Positions 35,239 through 43,758 are shown, numbered from the stretch's first letter. The stretch: DNA of 64,000 bases from Halorussus lipolyticus (GCF_029338375.1 NZ_CP119804.1:1054001-1118000); one strand, 5' to 3'. Translations and numbers: made by a program. The notes: generated by a model not told the origin, from the sequence alone.

Positions 35239-36316
35239 ACTCGATGATAGCGGAAGCGATGGTTCGAAGGTCCTGTTCGGAGACGTTCGGATGAATCGGG
35301 AGCGAGAGCGCCTGCTCGGCGGACCGCTCGGCGACCGGCGCGGAGTGGTCCACCCCGTCGTAGGCCGACTGCTCGTGAATCGGCGTCGGGTAGTAGACCC
35401 CGGTGCCGACGCCCCGGTCTTCGAGGTGGTCTGCCAGTCCCGCCCGGTCGTCGGCCCGAATCGTGTACTGGTGGTAGACGTGGCGACACTCGTCGGGTTC
35501 TGTGGGCGTCACCACGTCGGCGTCGGCCAGCGCGTCGGTCAGGTAGGCCGCGTTCGACCGCCGGGTGCGGTTGTAGTCGGGCAGGCGGTCGAGTTGGATG
35601 CGACCGATGGCGGCCGACAGCGAGGTCATCCGGAAGTTGTGGCCAACTCTGACGTGCTTATAGCCACCTTCGGGTGGCCGACCGTGGTTGACGAAGCTCT
35701 CGGCGGCCTCGGCCACGTCGTCGCGGTCGGTAGTTATCATCCCGCCCTCGCCCGTGGTCATGTTCTTGGTCGGGTACATCGAGAAGCAGGCGGCGTCCCC
35801 GAGCGACCCGACTCTCTGGTCGCGGAACTCTGCGCCGTGGGCCTGCGCGGCGTCCTCCACGACAGCGAGGTCGTAGTCGTCTGCGATGTCCAGCAGGAAG
35901 TCCATCTCGGCCGGAAGGCCGTAGAGGTGGACCGGCATGATGGCGGCCACGTCGTCCTCGCGGCGAACGACCTCCTCGACCGCCTCCGGGTCGAGGTTGT
36001 ACGTCTCGGGGTCGATGTCGGCGAAGACCGGTTGTGCGCCCGCCAGTCGAATCGCGTTCGCGCTCGCCACGAACGAGAACGGCGTCGTCACCACCTTGTC
36101 CCCCGGTCCGATACCGAGAGCCTCGAAGGCCGTGTGGAGGGCCGTCGTCCCGTTGCTCGTGGCGACTCCTCGGTCGGCGTCGCAGAACTCTGCGAACTCG
36201 GCTTCGAACTCCCGGACCTCGGGACCGTCGGCGATGCGTCCCGACTCCATGACCTCCCGGACGCGCTCGATTTCGCGCTCGCCCATCTCGGGGTCGGCGA
36301 TGGGAATCTCGGTCAT
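35228..36316 (-). CDS. DegT/DnrJ/EryC1 aminotransferase (WbpE/WlbC-like)
   Basis: The 362-residue PLP enzyme has TSNGTTALHTAFEALGIGPGD near the start and the Schiff-base Lys in SMYPTKNMTTGEGGM (about residue 185). VVEDAAQAHGAEF supplies the cofactor-binding Asp and Gln. Family members aminate keto nucleotide sugars using glutamate. In this operon the 3-keto-GlcNAcA derivative is the likely substrate, giving the 3-amino sugar. Length is normal for the family. It overlaps both neighbours. Confidence 0.92.
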   Translation of the reverse strand: MTEIPIADPEMGEREIERVREVMESGRIADGPEVREFEAEFAEFCDADRGVATSNGTTALHTAFEALGIGPGDKVVTTPFSFVASANAIRLAGAQPVFADIDPETYNLDPEAVEEVVRREDDVAAIMPVHLYGLPAEMDFLLDIADDYDLAVVEDAAQAHGAEFRDQRVGSLGDAACFSMYPTKNMTTGEGGMITTDRDDVAEAAESFVNHGRPPEGGYKHVRVGHNFRMTSLSAAIGRIQLDRLPDYNRTRRSNAAYLTDALADADVVTPTEPDECRHVYHQYTIRADDRAGLADHLEDRGVGTGVYYPTPIHEQSAYDGVDHSAPVAERSAEQALSLPIHPNVSEQDLRTIASAIIEYEC

Positions 36317-36933
36317 GCTATCCGGTTTCCCCCTTCCAGCACCTCGGGAAGCGAGCGGAACTCGGCGGGCGCGCCGACCGCCAGCGTCTCGGGGGGCACG
36401 TCCTCGGTCACGACCGCACCGGCCGCGACGAACGAGCCTTCGCCGACGGTCACGCCGGGGAGGAGCGTGGCGTTCGCGCCGATAGACACGTGGTCCTCAA
36501 GGGTCGGGCCGTCCAGTTCGAAGTCCTTGCGAATCGGGTAGGCGTCGTTGGTCAACACCGCCTTGGGACCGACGAACACCTCGTCGCCGATGTCCGTGTT
36601 CGTCGGGACGTAGACGCCCGTCTGGAGGCTGACGTGCGACCCGATGATGGTCGTCCCGTCGATGACGGTGTTGGTGCCGACCACCACGTCGTCGCCGATG
36701 GCGGTATTCTCGCGTACCAGCGCGTTGTGGCCCGTTGTGAAGTCGTCGCCGATTTCAACGTCGGCGTAGACGATACTCCCGGAACGGACGGTGGCCCGGT
36801 CGCCGATTACCGGCGGAGAGGCCTCCTCGCGATGGCGATGGCCGACCGTCGCAGAGGGGGAGATATTGCAGTCGTCACCGAGTCGGGGGGCGATTCGGCC
36901 GTCGGCTTCCGACCGGGGATTGGCCTCAGCCAC
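36313..36933 (-). CDS. Sugar N-acetyltransferase, hexapeptide type (WbpD/WlbB-like)
   Basis: GTG 36933 starts a 206-residue left-handed beta-helix protein. Hexapeptide turns run through ISPSATVGHRHRE, DRATVRSGSIVYADVEIGDD, VRENTAIGDDVVVG and VSIGANATLLPGVTVGEGSFV. It would use acetyl-CoA to acetylate the 3-amino group made by the aminotransferase. It is the first gene of the nine-gene operon. The ATAACAAAG element lies 141 nt upstream, and short ORFs fill that leader. Confidence 0.87.
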   Translation of the reverse strand: MAEANPRSEADGRIAPRLGDDCNISPSATVGHRHREEASPPVIGDRATVRSGSIVYADVEIGDDFTTGHNALVRENTAIGDDVVVGTNTVIDGTTIIGSHVSLQTGVYVPTNTDIGDEVFVGPKAVLTNDAYPIRKDFELDGPTLEDHVSIGANATLLPGVTVGEGSFVAAGAVVTEDVPPETLAVGAPAEFRSLPEVLEGGNRIA

Positions 36934-37386
36934 GGAGCATCACCCCGGTTCGGGCGCGGGGGACCGGTCGAACGGTTGGGGTCGATAACGGAATCATAGT
37001 AGGTCAGTCGGTTTGCCCGGCCGTACCGCCGGACGGCGGGCCGGGCGTTATCGTCTCCATGCCTTGCGCACCTCTTTGTTATACGCCGCTTGGCGGGCGG
37101 GTACTTGGAACCTATTCGGCCGTATTCGCCCGTCAGAGCGGGTCTACGCTTCGGTCGTCGCTGTCGTGTCCCAATCCCGTCGTGTCGTCCGAATGCTCGG
37201 GATAACTCGTCGGTATCCCCGGTCCGACCGGCTGTACTATCGGATTACCCCCCAACAGCAACTGGGTAACAAAGTGCCAACGCGGTAATATCGATGGTAT
37301 GCGGCGGTCTCACCTGCGGACATCCTCCCATCCCGGTGGCTCTGAGCGTGTATCGCCTCCGACGACCTGCCGAATCCCACGGGAGC
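36934..37386. promoter_or_regulatory. Divergent promoter region of the uronic-acid operon and wHTH gene
   Basis: Minus-strand ATAACAAAG (37074-37082, upstream CCAAGCGG) serves the nine-gene operon. Plus-strand GTAACAAAG (37266-37274) serves the wHTH gene and ends 25 nt before ATG 37299, which opens a 33-codon ORF overlapping the wHTH start. A shorter leader ORF (from 37060) lies on the operon side. No full gene is seen. Confidence 0.5.
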
Positions 37387-37947
37387 ATGTCTCGCGCTGA
37401 CGAACTCTCTCAGGACGAGGTCTTCGAGGTCCTGAAGAGTCCACGACGGCGATACGCCCTCTACTACCTCCGGCAGGAGGGCGGCGAGACCGAACTCTCG
37501 GATTTGACCGAACAGGTCGCGGCGTGGGAGAACGAGACCACGCCCGCGGGGCTTTCGACCGAACAGCGAAAGCGCGTGTACATCTCGCTGTACCAGACCC
37601 ACCTCCCGAAACTCGACGAGGCCGACATCGTGGAGTACGACCGCGACGAGGGCGTCGTGCGCCTCGGCGACCGGGCCTCGGACTTAGACATCTATCTGGG
37701 CGACGTGTCCCGAGACGAGTTCCCGTGGGACCGGTACTATCTCGGGCTAGTGGCCGCCAGTTCGCTGTTGGTGGCCGCGGTGTGGCTCGACGTGTATCCC
37801 TTCGGCCTGATTCCGGGTCTCGTGCTGGCGACGCTCATTCTCGTGGTGTTCGGCGTCTCGGCCATCGTCCACTACCTGAAGTATCGACGCGGCGGCGAGG
37901 TCGGCACGCCGCCCGAACTACATCGCGCGAACGGACAAGAGAATTAG
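37387..37947 (+). CDS. Membrane-anchored winged-helix protein (haloarchaeal DUF7344-like)
   Basis: From ATG 37387 the protein has 186 residues. Residues 5-100 are a winged helix: LSQDEVFEVLKSPRRRYALYYLRQE, then a helix pair with RVYISLYQTHLPKLDEADIV and wing RDEGVVRLG. Two transmembrane helices follow (about 121-139 and 143-165). In frame, ATG 37294 would add 31 residues without conserved features. This domain arrangement is common in Halobacteria and thought to be regulatory. Divergent from the nine-gene operon and 0 bp before glmM, it is a good candidate regulator of the island. Confidence 0.75.
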   Translation: MSRADELSQDEVFEVLKSPRRRYALYYLRQEGGETELSDLTEQVAAWENETTPAGLSTEQRKRVYISLYQTHLPKLDEADIVEYDRDEGVVRLGDRASDLDIYLGDVSRDEFPWDRYYLGLVAASSLLVAAVWLDVYPFGLIPGLVLATLILVVFGVSAIVHYLKYRRGGEVGTPPELHRANGQEN

Positions 37948-39279
37948 ATGTTCGGAACCAGCGGAATCAGAGGACGAATCGGCGACGAAGTGACCTGCGA
38001 CCTCGCTCTCTCGGTGGGACGCGCGCTCGCCAGCGACGGCTACGGGACGGTGGTGGTCGGCCGAGACGCCCGCGAGAGCGGTCGGATGCTGGCCGACGCC
38101 GCGTCCTCGGGCGTCCGGGAGTGCGGCGCTGACGTGATTCGCCTCGGCGAAGTGGCGACCCCGACCCTCGCCCGGAGCGTCGGATGGCTCGACGCCGACG
38201 CGGGCCTGATGGTGACGGCCAGCCACAACCCCGCCCCGGACAACGGCCTCAAACTCTGGAACCCCTCCGGACAGGCGTTCGGCGAGGACCAGCGCGAGGC
38301 CATCTCCGCCCGCGTTCGAGACGAGGAGTACGACTTCGCAGACTGGGACGAACTCGGCCAGCAGGACCGGCGCGACGACCCCGCCGAGCAACACGTAGAC
38401 GCGACCGAGCGCCACGCCGACGCGCTGGTCGAGGCCGTCGGGGGCGGCGGCCTCGAAATCGTCGTGGACGCGGGCAACGGGATGGGTGGCGTGACCGCCG
38501 AGGCCCTCCGGCGACTCGGCCACGAGGTCCGGACGATGAACGACCGGCCCGACGGGACCTTTCCGGCCCGGCCGAGCGAACCCACCGCCGAGAACTGCCG
38601 GGCGCTGTCGCAGTTCGTCGAGGCCACCGACGCGGACCTCGGCATCGCCCACGACGGGGACGCCGACCGGATGCGGGCGGTCACGGGGTCGGGCGAGTTC
38701 GTCTCCGGCGACCTCCTGCTGGCGCTGTTCGCCCGTGAGGCCACCAGTCCCGGCGAGGAGGTCGCGGTCCCGGTGGACACCAGCCTCACGGTCGCCGACC
38801 TGCTGGAATCGCAGGGGGTCTCGGTCTCGCGCACGCGCGTTGGAGATGTCTACGTCGCCGAGCGCGCCACCGACGCCGGGGTAGCCTTCGGCGGCGAACC
38901 CAGCGGCGCGTGGATTTGGCCCGACGAGACGCTCTGTCCCGACGGCCCGCTGGCGGCGTGCCGGTTGGCGGAACTGGTCTCGCGCCGAGGACCGCTCTCC
39001 TCGCTGGTCGGCGACATCGAATCGTACCCGCTCCGGCGCGGCAGTGTCGAAGTCGAGGAGAAAGCCGCGGTCATGGCCGGGGTCCGGGAGGCGGTGCTGG
39101 CCGAGTACGACGACGTGGAGACGCTGGACGGCGTGCGGGTCGGAACCGACGACGGGTGGTTCCTGATACGGGCCAGCGGGACCCAACCGCTGGTCCGGGT
39201 GACGGCCGAGGCGCGGGCGGAGCGGCGAGCGGACGACCTGTTCGCGGAAGCTAGCGAAGTAGTCGAAGACGCGAGGTAG
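37948..39279 (+). CDS. glmM: Phosphoglucosamine mutase / phosphomannomutase
   Basis: The 443-residue phosphohexomutase begins FGTSGIRGRIGDEV. The phospho-Ser loop is MVTASHNPAPDNG (Ser about 93), metal loop GIAHDGDADRMR, sugar loop FGGEPSGAWI, and phosphate loop LIRASGTQPLVRV. It interconverts glucosamine-6- and -1-phosphate, linking GlmS to the GlmU-like enzyme, although mannose or glucose phosphates are possible. The ATG directly follows the stop of the wHTH gene, so they are cotranscribed. Confidence 0.9.
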   Translation: MFGTSGIRGRIGDEVTCDLALSVGRALASDGYGTVVVGRDARESGRMLADAASSGVRECGADVIRLGEVATPTLARSVGWLDADAGLMVTASHNPAPDNGLKLWNPSGQAFGEDQREAISARVRDEEYDFADWDELGQQDRRDDPAEQHVDATERHADALVEAVGGGGLEIVVDAGNGMGGVTAEALRRLGHEVRTMNDRPDGTFPARPSEPTAENCRALSQFVEATDADLGIAHDGDADRMRAVTGSGEFVSGDLLLALFAREATSPGEEVAVPVDTSLTVADLLESQGVSVSRTRVGDVYVAERATDAGVAFGGEPSGAWIWPDETLCPDGPLAACRLAELVSRRGPLSSLVGDIESYPLRRGSVEVEEKAAVMAGVREAVLAEYDDVETLDGVRVGTDDGWFLIRASGTQPLVRVTAEARAERRADDLFAEASEVVEDAR

Positions 39280-39282
39280 TCG

Positions 39283-39469
39283 GTCGAAGGAACGGATTCG
39301 TTGGTCGATGTGACGTAGTAGTTATCCGAAGAAACTAATCAGTGGTCCGAAGCAACGGAGTAGTTCTCCCAAGAAGTATATTCATAGCCCAAAGAATGAA
39401 CTATATCGTCTAGAAGATGAATTAGGAACGCTAAGGAACGGATTAGTCGTCTGAAGGCGAGAAGAAGAG
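39283..39469. repeat. Degenerate 21-bp tandem repeat, nine units
   Basis: Units start at 39283, 39304, 39324, 39345, 39366, 39387, 39408, 39429 and 39449, so spacing is 20 or 21 every time. A rough consensus is GTCCGAAGGAACGAATTAGT. It lies between the convergent glmM and 39493 gene ends. It is AT-richer than coding sequence and has no ORF. Confidence 0.75.
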
Positions 39470-39492
39470 AGGTCGGGGAACGGAACCGCGCG

Positions 39493-39720
39493 TTAAATCC
39501 GGTCCACCACGTCGCAGACCGAACAGGCGTCGGCGACGATGAACGCCTCGTCCCGAAGCATGTCTTCCTCCTCGGGGAGGAACATCAGGTGGCCTCGGTC
39601 GTCCTTCCGGGCGCGGATGACCTCCCAGTCGTCGAGTTCGTAGCCCAAGTCCTCGGGTTCGGGGTCGCGGGGGACCGCCTGCCAGTCGGTCTCGGCGGTC
39701 TGGGCGTTCTCAGGAGCCAT
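39493..39720 (-). CDS. Small acidic haloarchaeal protein
   Basis: The 75-residue acidic protein contains GYELDDWEVIRARKDDRGHLMFLPEEEDMLRDEAFIVAD and ends with CSVCDVVDRI, whose CxxC might bind metal. It resembles small conserved haloarchaeal proteins of unknown role. Its start overlaps the end of the beta-helix gene by 11 nt, so the two are likely cotranscribed and translationally coupled. No signal peptide. Confidence 0.6.
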   Translation of the reverse strand: MAPENAQTAETDWQAVPRDPEPEDLGYELDDWEVIRARKDDRGHLMFLPEEEDMLRDEAFIVADACSVCDVVDRI

Positions 39721-41266
39721 CCTGCACCTCCACGAAGGCCGAACCGTCGAGGCGGAAGTTCGTAATCTCCCCCGAGAACCGGAAGCCGTCTCGGCCGCCG
39801 ACCACGCGGCCCTCGACGGTGGTGGCGTCCACGGTGTCGAAGCCGTTGATAGAGCCGAGGTCCGGGGCTTTCTCCACGTCGCCCGAGACGGTGAACGAGT
39901 AGCGAGCTAGCTGGTTGGGGTGGTCGGTACCGTCCACGACGAGGCGGTTGGGGAGTTGCGTGGACGAATCCGAGGAGTCCCCGGACGACGAGTCTCCGTC
40001 CGTGGTCGTGGTGTCGGACGAACTCGTGAGGTCGGCGACGGTGGTTTCGGTACCGCCGTAGCGGATGGTCCACTTGCTCTCGTCCAGATTCATCGATGTG
40101 ACCGAGCCTTCGACCACGAAGGCGTCGCCGTAGCCACCGCCAGCGACCCCGGTGACTGTCATCGTGCCGTCGCCGTTGTCGGTCACGGTGTCGCCGCTCT
40201 CGGCGACGAATCCGGAGTCGGTGCCGGAGGTGCGCTTGCGGACGGTGCCCTCGACGGTGAACTCGTACTGGAGGTTCGAGGACCCGTCGGCAGAGCCGAG
40301 TTCGAGGAGAGTGCCCGACGACGAGTCGGAGGTAGACGAGTCGTCGGTCGAGGTGGAATCGGAGGCGGACGACCCGCCGGCGGCCTCCTCGGCGGTCATC
40401 GGGACGGCCTCGGGCGGGGAGGTGTCCGCAGAGCTTCCGATGCGCGAGTCGTTCTGAGCGATGGTGCCGCCGTCGCGGGTGGCCAGCGCCGACCCGTAAC
40501 TTCCGGTCTTCACGTCGCAGTCGTGGAGGGCCACGGGACCGTCCCACGCCCAGACGCCCCGAGCGTTGACCGCGCCGGGCGACGAGCAGTTCATGTCACA
40601 GCCGTTGACCGAATCGTCCACGTGAATCGTGGTGTTCCGGACGTGGCTGGTGCCCGCCGAGGAGCCGAGTCGGACGTTCGAGATGTTGTTGGAGTAGAAG
40701 TACGAGTCCTCGACGTGGATGAGGCCCGACTGGCCGCGGTGGCCGGGCGCGGACCCGTAGAGACCGTTGTTCGAGGAGTGGGCCATGTTGACCTGCCGGA
40801 AGGTGAGTTCGCCGTTGTGACCGGGATTGTAGTGGACGTAGATGCCGCCCTTCGAACCGGGGACTGCGCCGTCGCCGAGGTAGACGTTTTCGACCAGTCC
40901 GGTCGCCCCGCTGGAGGGAACGCAGACCTTGAGGAAATTCTCCTCGCCGGGGTGAGTACCCTTGATGCCGACGTTCCGAATCGTGAAGTCGTCGGCGAAC
41001 GCGGTGATGATGACGCTCGCGTTGTCGGCGGTGATGTCGATGAGTTTGTTTTCGAACGTCTCGCCGTCGGAGACCGTGATGCGCCGCGTCTCTCCAGCGG
41101 AGACAGAGATGGTGTCCGCGGACGCGGCGGCCGCCGTGCCAGCGGAAGCGGCCGCGCCGGCCCCCGCGACTGTCGCCGCGGTAGCGCCTGCCAGTTTGAG
41201 GTACGAACGACGGTCGAGGAGGGAGGATGCCGAATCAGAGTCGCGTGCCGTATCGTCGCGTGCCAT
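39710..41266 (-). CDS. Tat-exported beta-helix surface protein (paralogue 2)
   Basis: The 518-residue protein carries DRRSYLKLAGATAATVAGAG as a Tat signal. The beta-helix region matches paralogues 1 and 3, including FENKLIDITADNASVIITAF, HVRNTTIHVDDSVNGCDMN and ADTSPPEAVPMTAEEAAGG. A long Ser/Thr/Asp linker (about 300-325) precedes two copies of the ~75-residue C-terminal domain, of which the last ends SGEITNFRLDGSAFVEVQ. It probably sits on or outside the S-layer. It is preceded by twin CATTGA boxes. Confidence 0.82.
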   Translation of the reverse strand: MARDDTARDSDSASSLLDRRSYLKLAGATAATVAGAGAAASAGTAAAASADTISVSAGETRRITVSDGETFENKLIDITADNASVIITAFADDFTIRNVGIKGTHPGEENFLKVCVPSSGATGLVENVYLGDGAVPGSKGGIYVHYNPGHNGELTFRQVNMAHSSNNGLYGSAPGHRGQSGLIHVEDSYFYSNNISNVRLGSSAGTSHVRNTTIHVDDSVNGCDMNCSSPGAVNARGVWAWDGPVALHDCDVKTGSYGSALATRDGGTIAQNDSRIGSSADTSPPEAVPMTAEEAAGGSSASDSTSTDDSSTSDSSSGTLLELGSADGSSNLQYEFTVEGTVRKRTSGTDSGFVAESGDTVTDNGDGTMTVTGVAGGGYGDAFVVEGSVTSMNLDESKWTIRYGGTETTVADLTSSSDTTTTDGDSSSGDSSDSSTQLPNRLVVDGTDHPNQLARYSFTVSGDVEKAPDLGSINGFDTVDATTVEGRVVGGRDGFRFSGEITNFRLDGSAFVEVQDGS

Positions 41267-41272
41267 GCAGTC

Positions 41273-41320
41273 TTCAATGCACGATTACCACTTCAAAAAG
41301 GTACCGACTTCCATTCAATG
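41273..41320 (-). promoter_or_regulatory. Twin CATTGAA boxes
   Basis: CATTGAA on the minus strand at 41273-41279 and 41314-41320, 41 bp apart. A T-rich segment near 41293-41298 lies between them at TATA position. Confidence 0.7.
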
Positions 41321-41989
41321 CCAGCTTGCCGATTTAAGTGTAGCGGCCGAGCGGTTCCAGTCGCGGTCGCCCGCCCGAACCGCGCCTATTCGCCGGATAG
41401 CGTCGGCGGGGTATAAGTCCTCGTGCGCGCTATCGGGCGAGTAATCCGGCGTTTATCGTCCGAATCGTCGGCGAAACGGCGCGCAACGGTCACCGGAGTT
41501 TCAAAATTTCGCTGTCAGGCGGTCTCCTCGGCGACCGATTTCGGTCGAGCGTGCGGGGCGACCGAGACCGAATCCCGACCGAAGGGTCGCGCGCGCGTCG
41601 TTCGCGCACGACCGGCACGCACTGACGCGCCCGGAGGACGGAGACTCCTCTACAATCGGCTCGGAATTATACACGCAGTCGAAGCAAACGTTTTCAATTC
41701 CGAGAAGGAGGGAACAGAGCGAGAGTCGGAGAAAGGGAAAACGGAGCGAGAGTCGAAGAAAAGGAAAACGGACCGAGAGTCGGAGAAGGGCGTCGCAGGG
41801 GAGTCGGGAGGACGACGCGAAGACGGGGAGTCGGCGGCGGTACGGGCGAGAGGGGGAGTCGCCTCGGGGGAGTCGCGTGGGGAAGGTCGTCAGCGGGGTC
41901 GGCGGAGAGGCGTCAGCGGGACCGGGGTGGTCGTCACGGCGGGGGAACGGCCGTCACGACCGGGAATCGTCGTTGCGACCGAGCGCCGA
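41321..41989. other. Long gap downstream of the third beta-helix gene
   Basis: No gene or RNA is recognised on either strand. The right part, 41717-41793, holds three copies of a 27-bp purine-rich repeat (GAGCGAGAGTCGGAGAAAGG..., unit starts 41717, 41744, 41771). Read on the minus strand this is T-rich and directly downstream of the 41990 gene, so it may act as a terminator. The left part is GC-rich and featureless. Confidence 0.5.
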
Positions 41990-43519
41990 CTACTGGCTGT
42001 CCTCGACGCGGACGCTGGCCGGGCCGTCGAGCGAGAATCCCGTCACGTCGCCCGAGAACCGGAAGCCGTCCGTGCCGTCGAAGACCGCGCCCGAGATTTT
42101 ACCGTCTTTCACGGTGTCGCTGGCCTGCACCGACCCGAGGTCGGTACTCTTGCGGGCCGAACCGCTGACCTCGAAGACGTACTCGCTGACCTCGCCGGGG
42201 CTATTGGCCCCGTCGATGACCAACTTATTCGGAAGCGTCAGGTCCGAGACCGAGACCTGACTGCCGGCGTAGTGGAGCGTCCAGACGCTCTCGTCAAGAT
42301 TCATCGCCGTGATGGCACCGTCCACGAAGAAGGCGTCGCCGTAGCCGTTGCCCGCGACGCCGGAGACGGTGACGGTCCCGTCGCCGTTGTCCGTCACTTT
42401 GTCGCCGTCCTCGGAGACGTACCCCGAGTCCGCGCCGGAGGTGCGCTTGCGGACGCTCCCCTCGACGGTGAACTCGTACTTGACGCTGGCGGCGTTGTCG
42501 TCGGGCACGAGTTCGAGGAGGGTCCCCTTCGACTCGCTCTCCTGCTGGGTGGAGTCGGGTTCGGTGGACGACGGCGAGGTCGTCGAGGACGAACTGATTT
42601 GACCGGAGGCGGCCTCCTCGGCCGACATCGGCACGCTATCGGGCGGACTCACGTCGGGACTGCCCGAGACGTTGACCTGCTCGACCGACCCCGTGATTGG
42701 GCCTTCGACCCGGCAGTTTTCGAGCGTGCCCGAACCGTTGTCGCTGGCGAAGACGGCGTGGGAGCCTGTGACCGAGATGTCGCAGTTGATGGCCTTCAGT
42801 CCGGACTGCTCTTTGAACCAGACCCCGCGGGCGTTGGTCTGCCCGGACTGATTCGAGGGCACAGCGTCCTGACTCTCGACGTGGACCACGCTGTCCTTGA
42901 TGTAACTGCCGGGCGTGCCGAGCCGACAGTTCTCGATGTTGTTGTTCTTCAGGTAGGCGTTCTCGACCTGCGTGACGCCCATGGTCTGCTTGACGGTGTT
43001 GCCCGCGTGGGACATGTACATCCCGTCGGCCGACCAGCCCTGCACGTGGATGTTCCGAATCGTCACCGTGCCCGCGTTGGCCCAGTCGGAGACCGCGGCG
43101 TGGCCACACCGGTCAACAGCGCCGTCACCCAGATAGATGTTCTCGGCCAGCGCCTCGCCGTCGTCGGTGCAACGCAGGTAGAACGTGCCGTAGGTGCCGT
43201 CCATGTTGTTGTTCTGGCCCTTCACGCCGACGTTCCGGACCGTCCACCCGCTACCGTGGGTCATCAACTTCACGTGCGCGCCGTCGGCGGTGATGTCGAT
43301 GAGTTTGTTCTCGAAGGTCTCGCCGGCGTTCACGTCGATGACCTTCTTGGTGTTCGCGGGGACTTTGATGGTGTCGTAGGAGGCCGCTTGTGCGGAACTC
43401 GCGGAAACGCCTGCCGCCCCGACCGACGCGGCCGCCGCGCCTGCGAGTTTGAGGTACGAGCGGCGGTCGAGCAGGGACTGTTCTGAACTGCGTTCGCGTG
43501 CCGAATCGTCGCGTGCCAT
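41990..43519 (-). CDS. Tat-exported beta-helix surface protein (paralogue 3)
   Basis: The 509-residue protein has the Tat signal DRRSYLKLAGAAAASVGAAG, a beta-helix domain (FENKLIDITADGAHVKLM, GSGWTVRNVGVKGQNNNM), and SPPDSVPMSAEEAASG before a Ser/Thr linker. Two tandem C-terminal domains follow, ending SGDVTGFSLDGPASVRVEDSQ. It is closest to paralogue 2 in the first C-terminal domain: VRKRTSGADSGYVSEDGD against VRKRTSGTDSGFVAESGD. Adjacent tandem position with paralogue 2 suggests local duplication. Promoter carries the CATTGA pair. Confidence 0.82.
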   Translation of the reverse strand: MARDDSARERSSEQSLLDRRSYLKLAGAAAASVGAAGVSASSAQAASYDTIKVPANTKKVIDVNAGETFENKLIDITADGAHVKLMTHGSGWTVRNVGVKGQNNNMDGTYGTFYLRCTDDGEALAENIYLGDGAVDRCGHAAVSDWANAGTVTIRNIHVQGWSADGMYMSHAGNTVKQTMGVTQVENAYLKNNNIENCRLGTPGSYIKDSVVHVESQDAVPSNQSGQTNARGVWFKEQSGLKAINCDISVTGSHAVFASDNGSGTLENCRVEGPITGSVEQVNVSGSPDVSPPDSVPMSAEEAASGQISSSSTTSPSSTEPDSTQQESESKGTLLELVPDDNAASVKYEFTVEGSVRKRTSGADSGYVSEDGDKVTDNGDGTVTVSGVAGNGYGDAFFVDGAITAMNLDESVWTLHYAGSQVSVSDLTLPNKLVIDGANSPGEVSEYVFEVSGSARKSTDLGSVQASDTVKDGKISGAVFDGTDGFRFSGDVTGFSLDGPASVRVEDSQ

Positions 43520-43525
43520 GTACTT

Positions 43526-43573
43526 CTCAATGCGAGACTACCTATTCATAAAGCCATCGACTTCGATTCAATG
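43526..43573 (-). promoter_or_regulatory. Twin CATTGA boxes
   Basis: CATTGAG at 43526-43532 and CATTGAA at 43567-43573 on the minus strand, again 41 bp apart, with TTTATGAA between them. ACTTAAATC lies upstream of the distal box here and at 41266. Confidence 0.7.
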
Positions 43574-43712
43574 CTGTATTACTGATTTAAGTGTAACGGC
43601 CGTTCCCGAAACGGTCGGGAGGGAAATCCCGCAACGGTCCGAAACAGTCGGTTTCCGGCTGGTAATCCGAGCTTAACGCCGTATTACCGGGGTAGGTCGT
43701 GTTTGGACCGTG

Positions 43713-43732
43713 ACAAACGGCGCATAACAAAG
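43713..43732 (+). promoter_or_regulatory. ATAACAAAG promoter element
   Basis: Exact ATAACAAAG (43724-43732) with ACAAACGG upstream, ending 27 nt before the ATG at 43759. Confidence 0.6.
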
Positions 43733-43758
43733 ACCGCAGACCGGGTGGAACACGATAC

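Noticed and set aside
39283..39469. CRISPR-like array in the 21-bp repeat
   Set aside because: Units are contiguous and degenerate, without spacers.
41423..43486. 687-codon plus-strand frame opposite a beta-helix gene
   Set aside because: No signal, domain or sensible composition. The minus strand has a Tat signal, paralogues and a conserved promoter.
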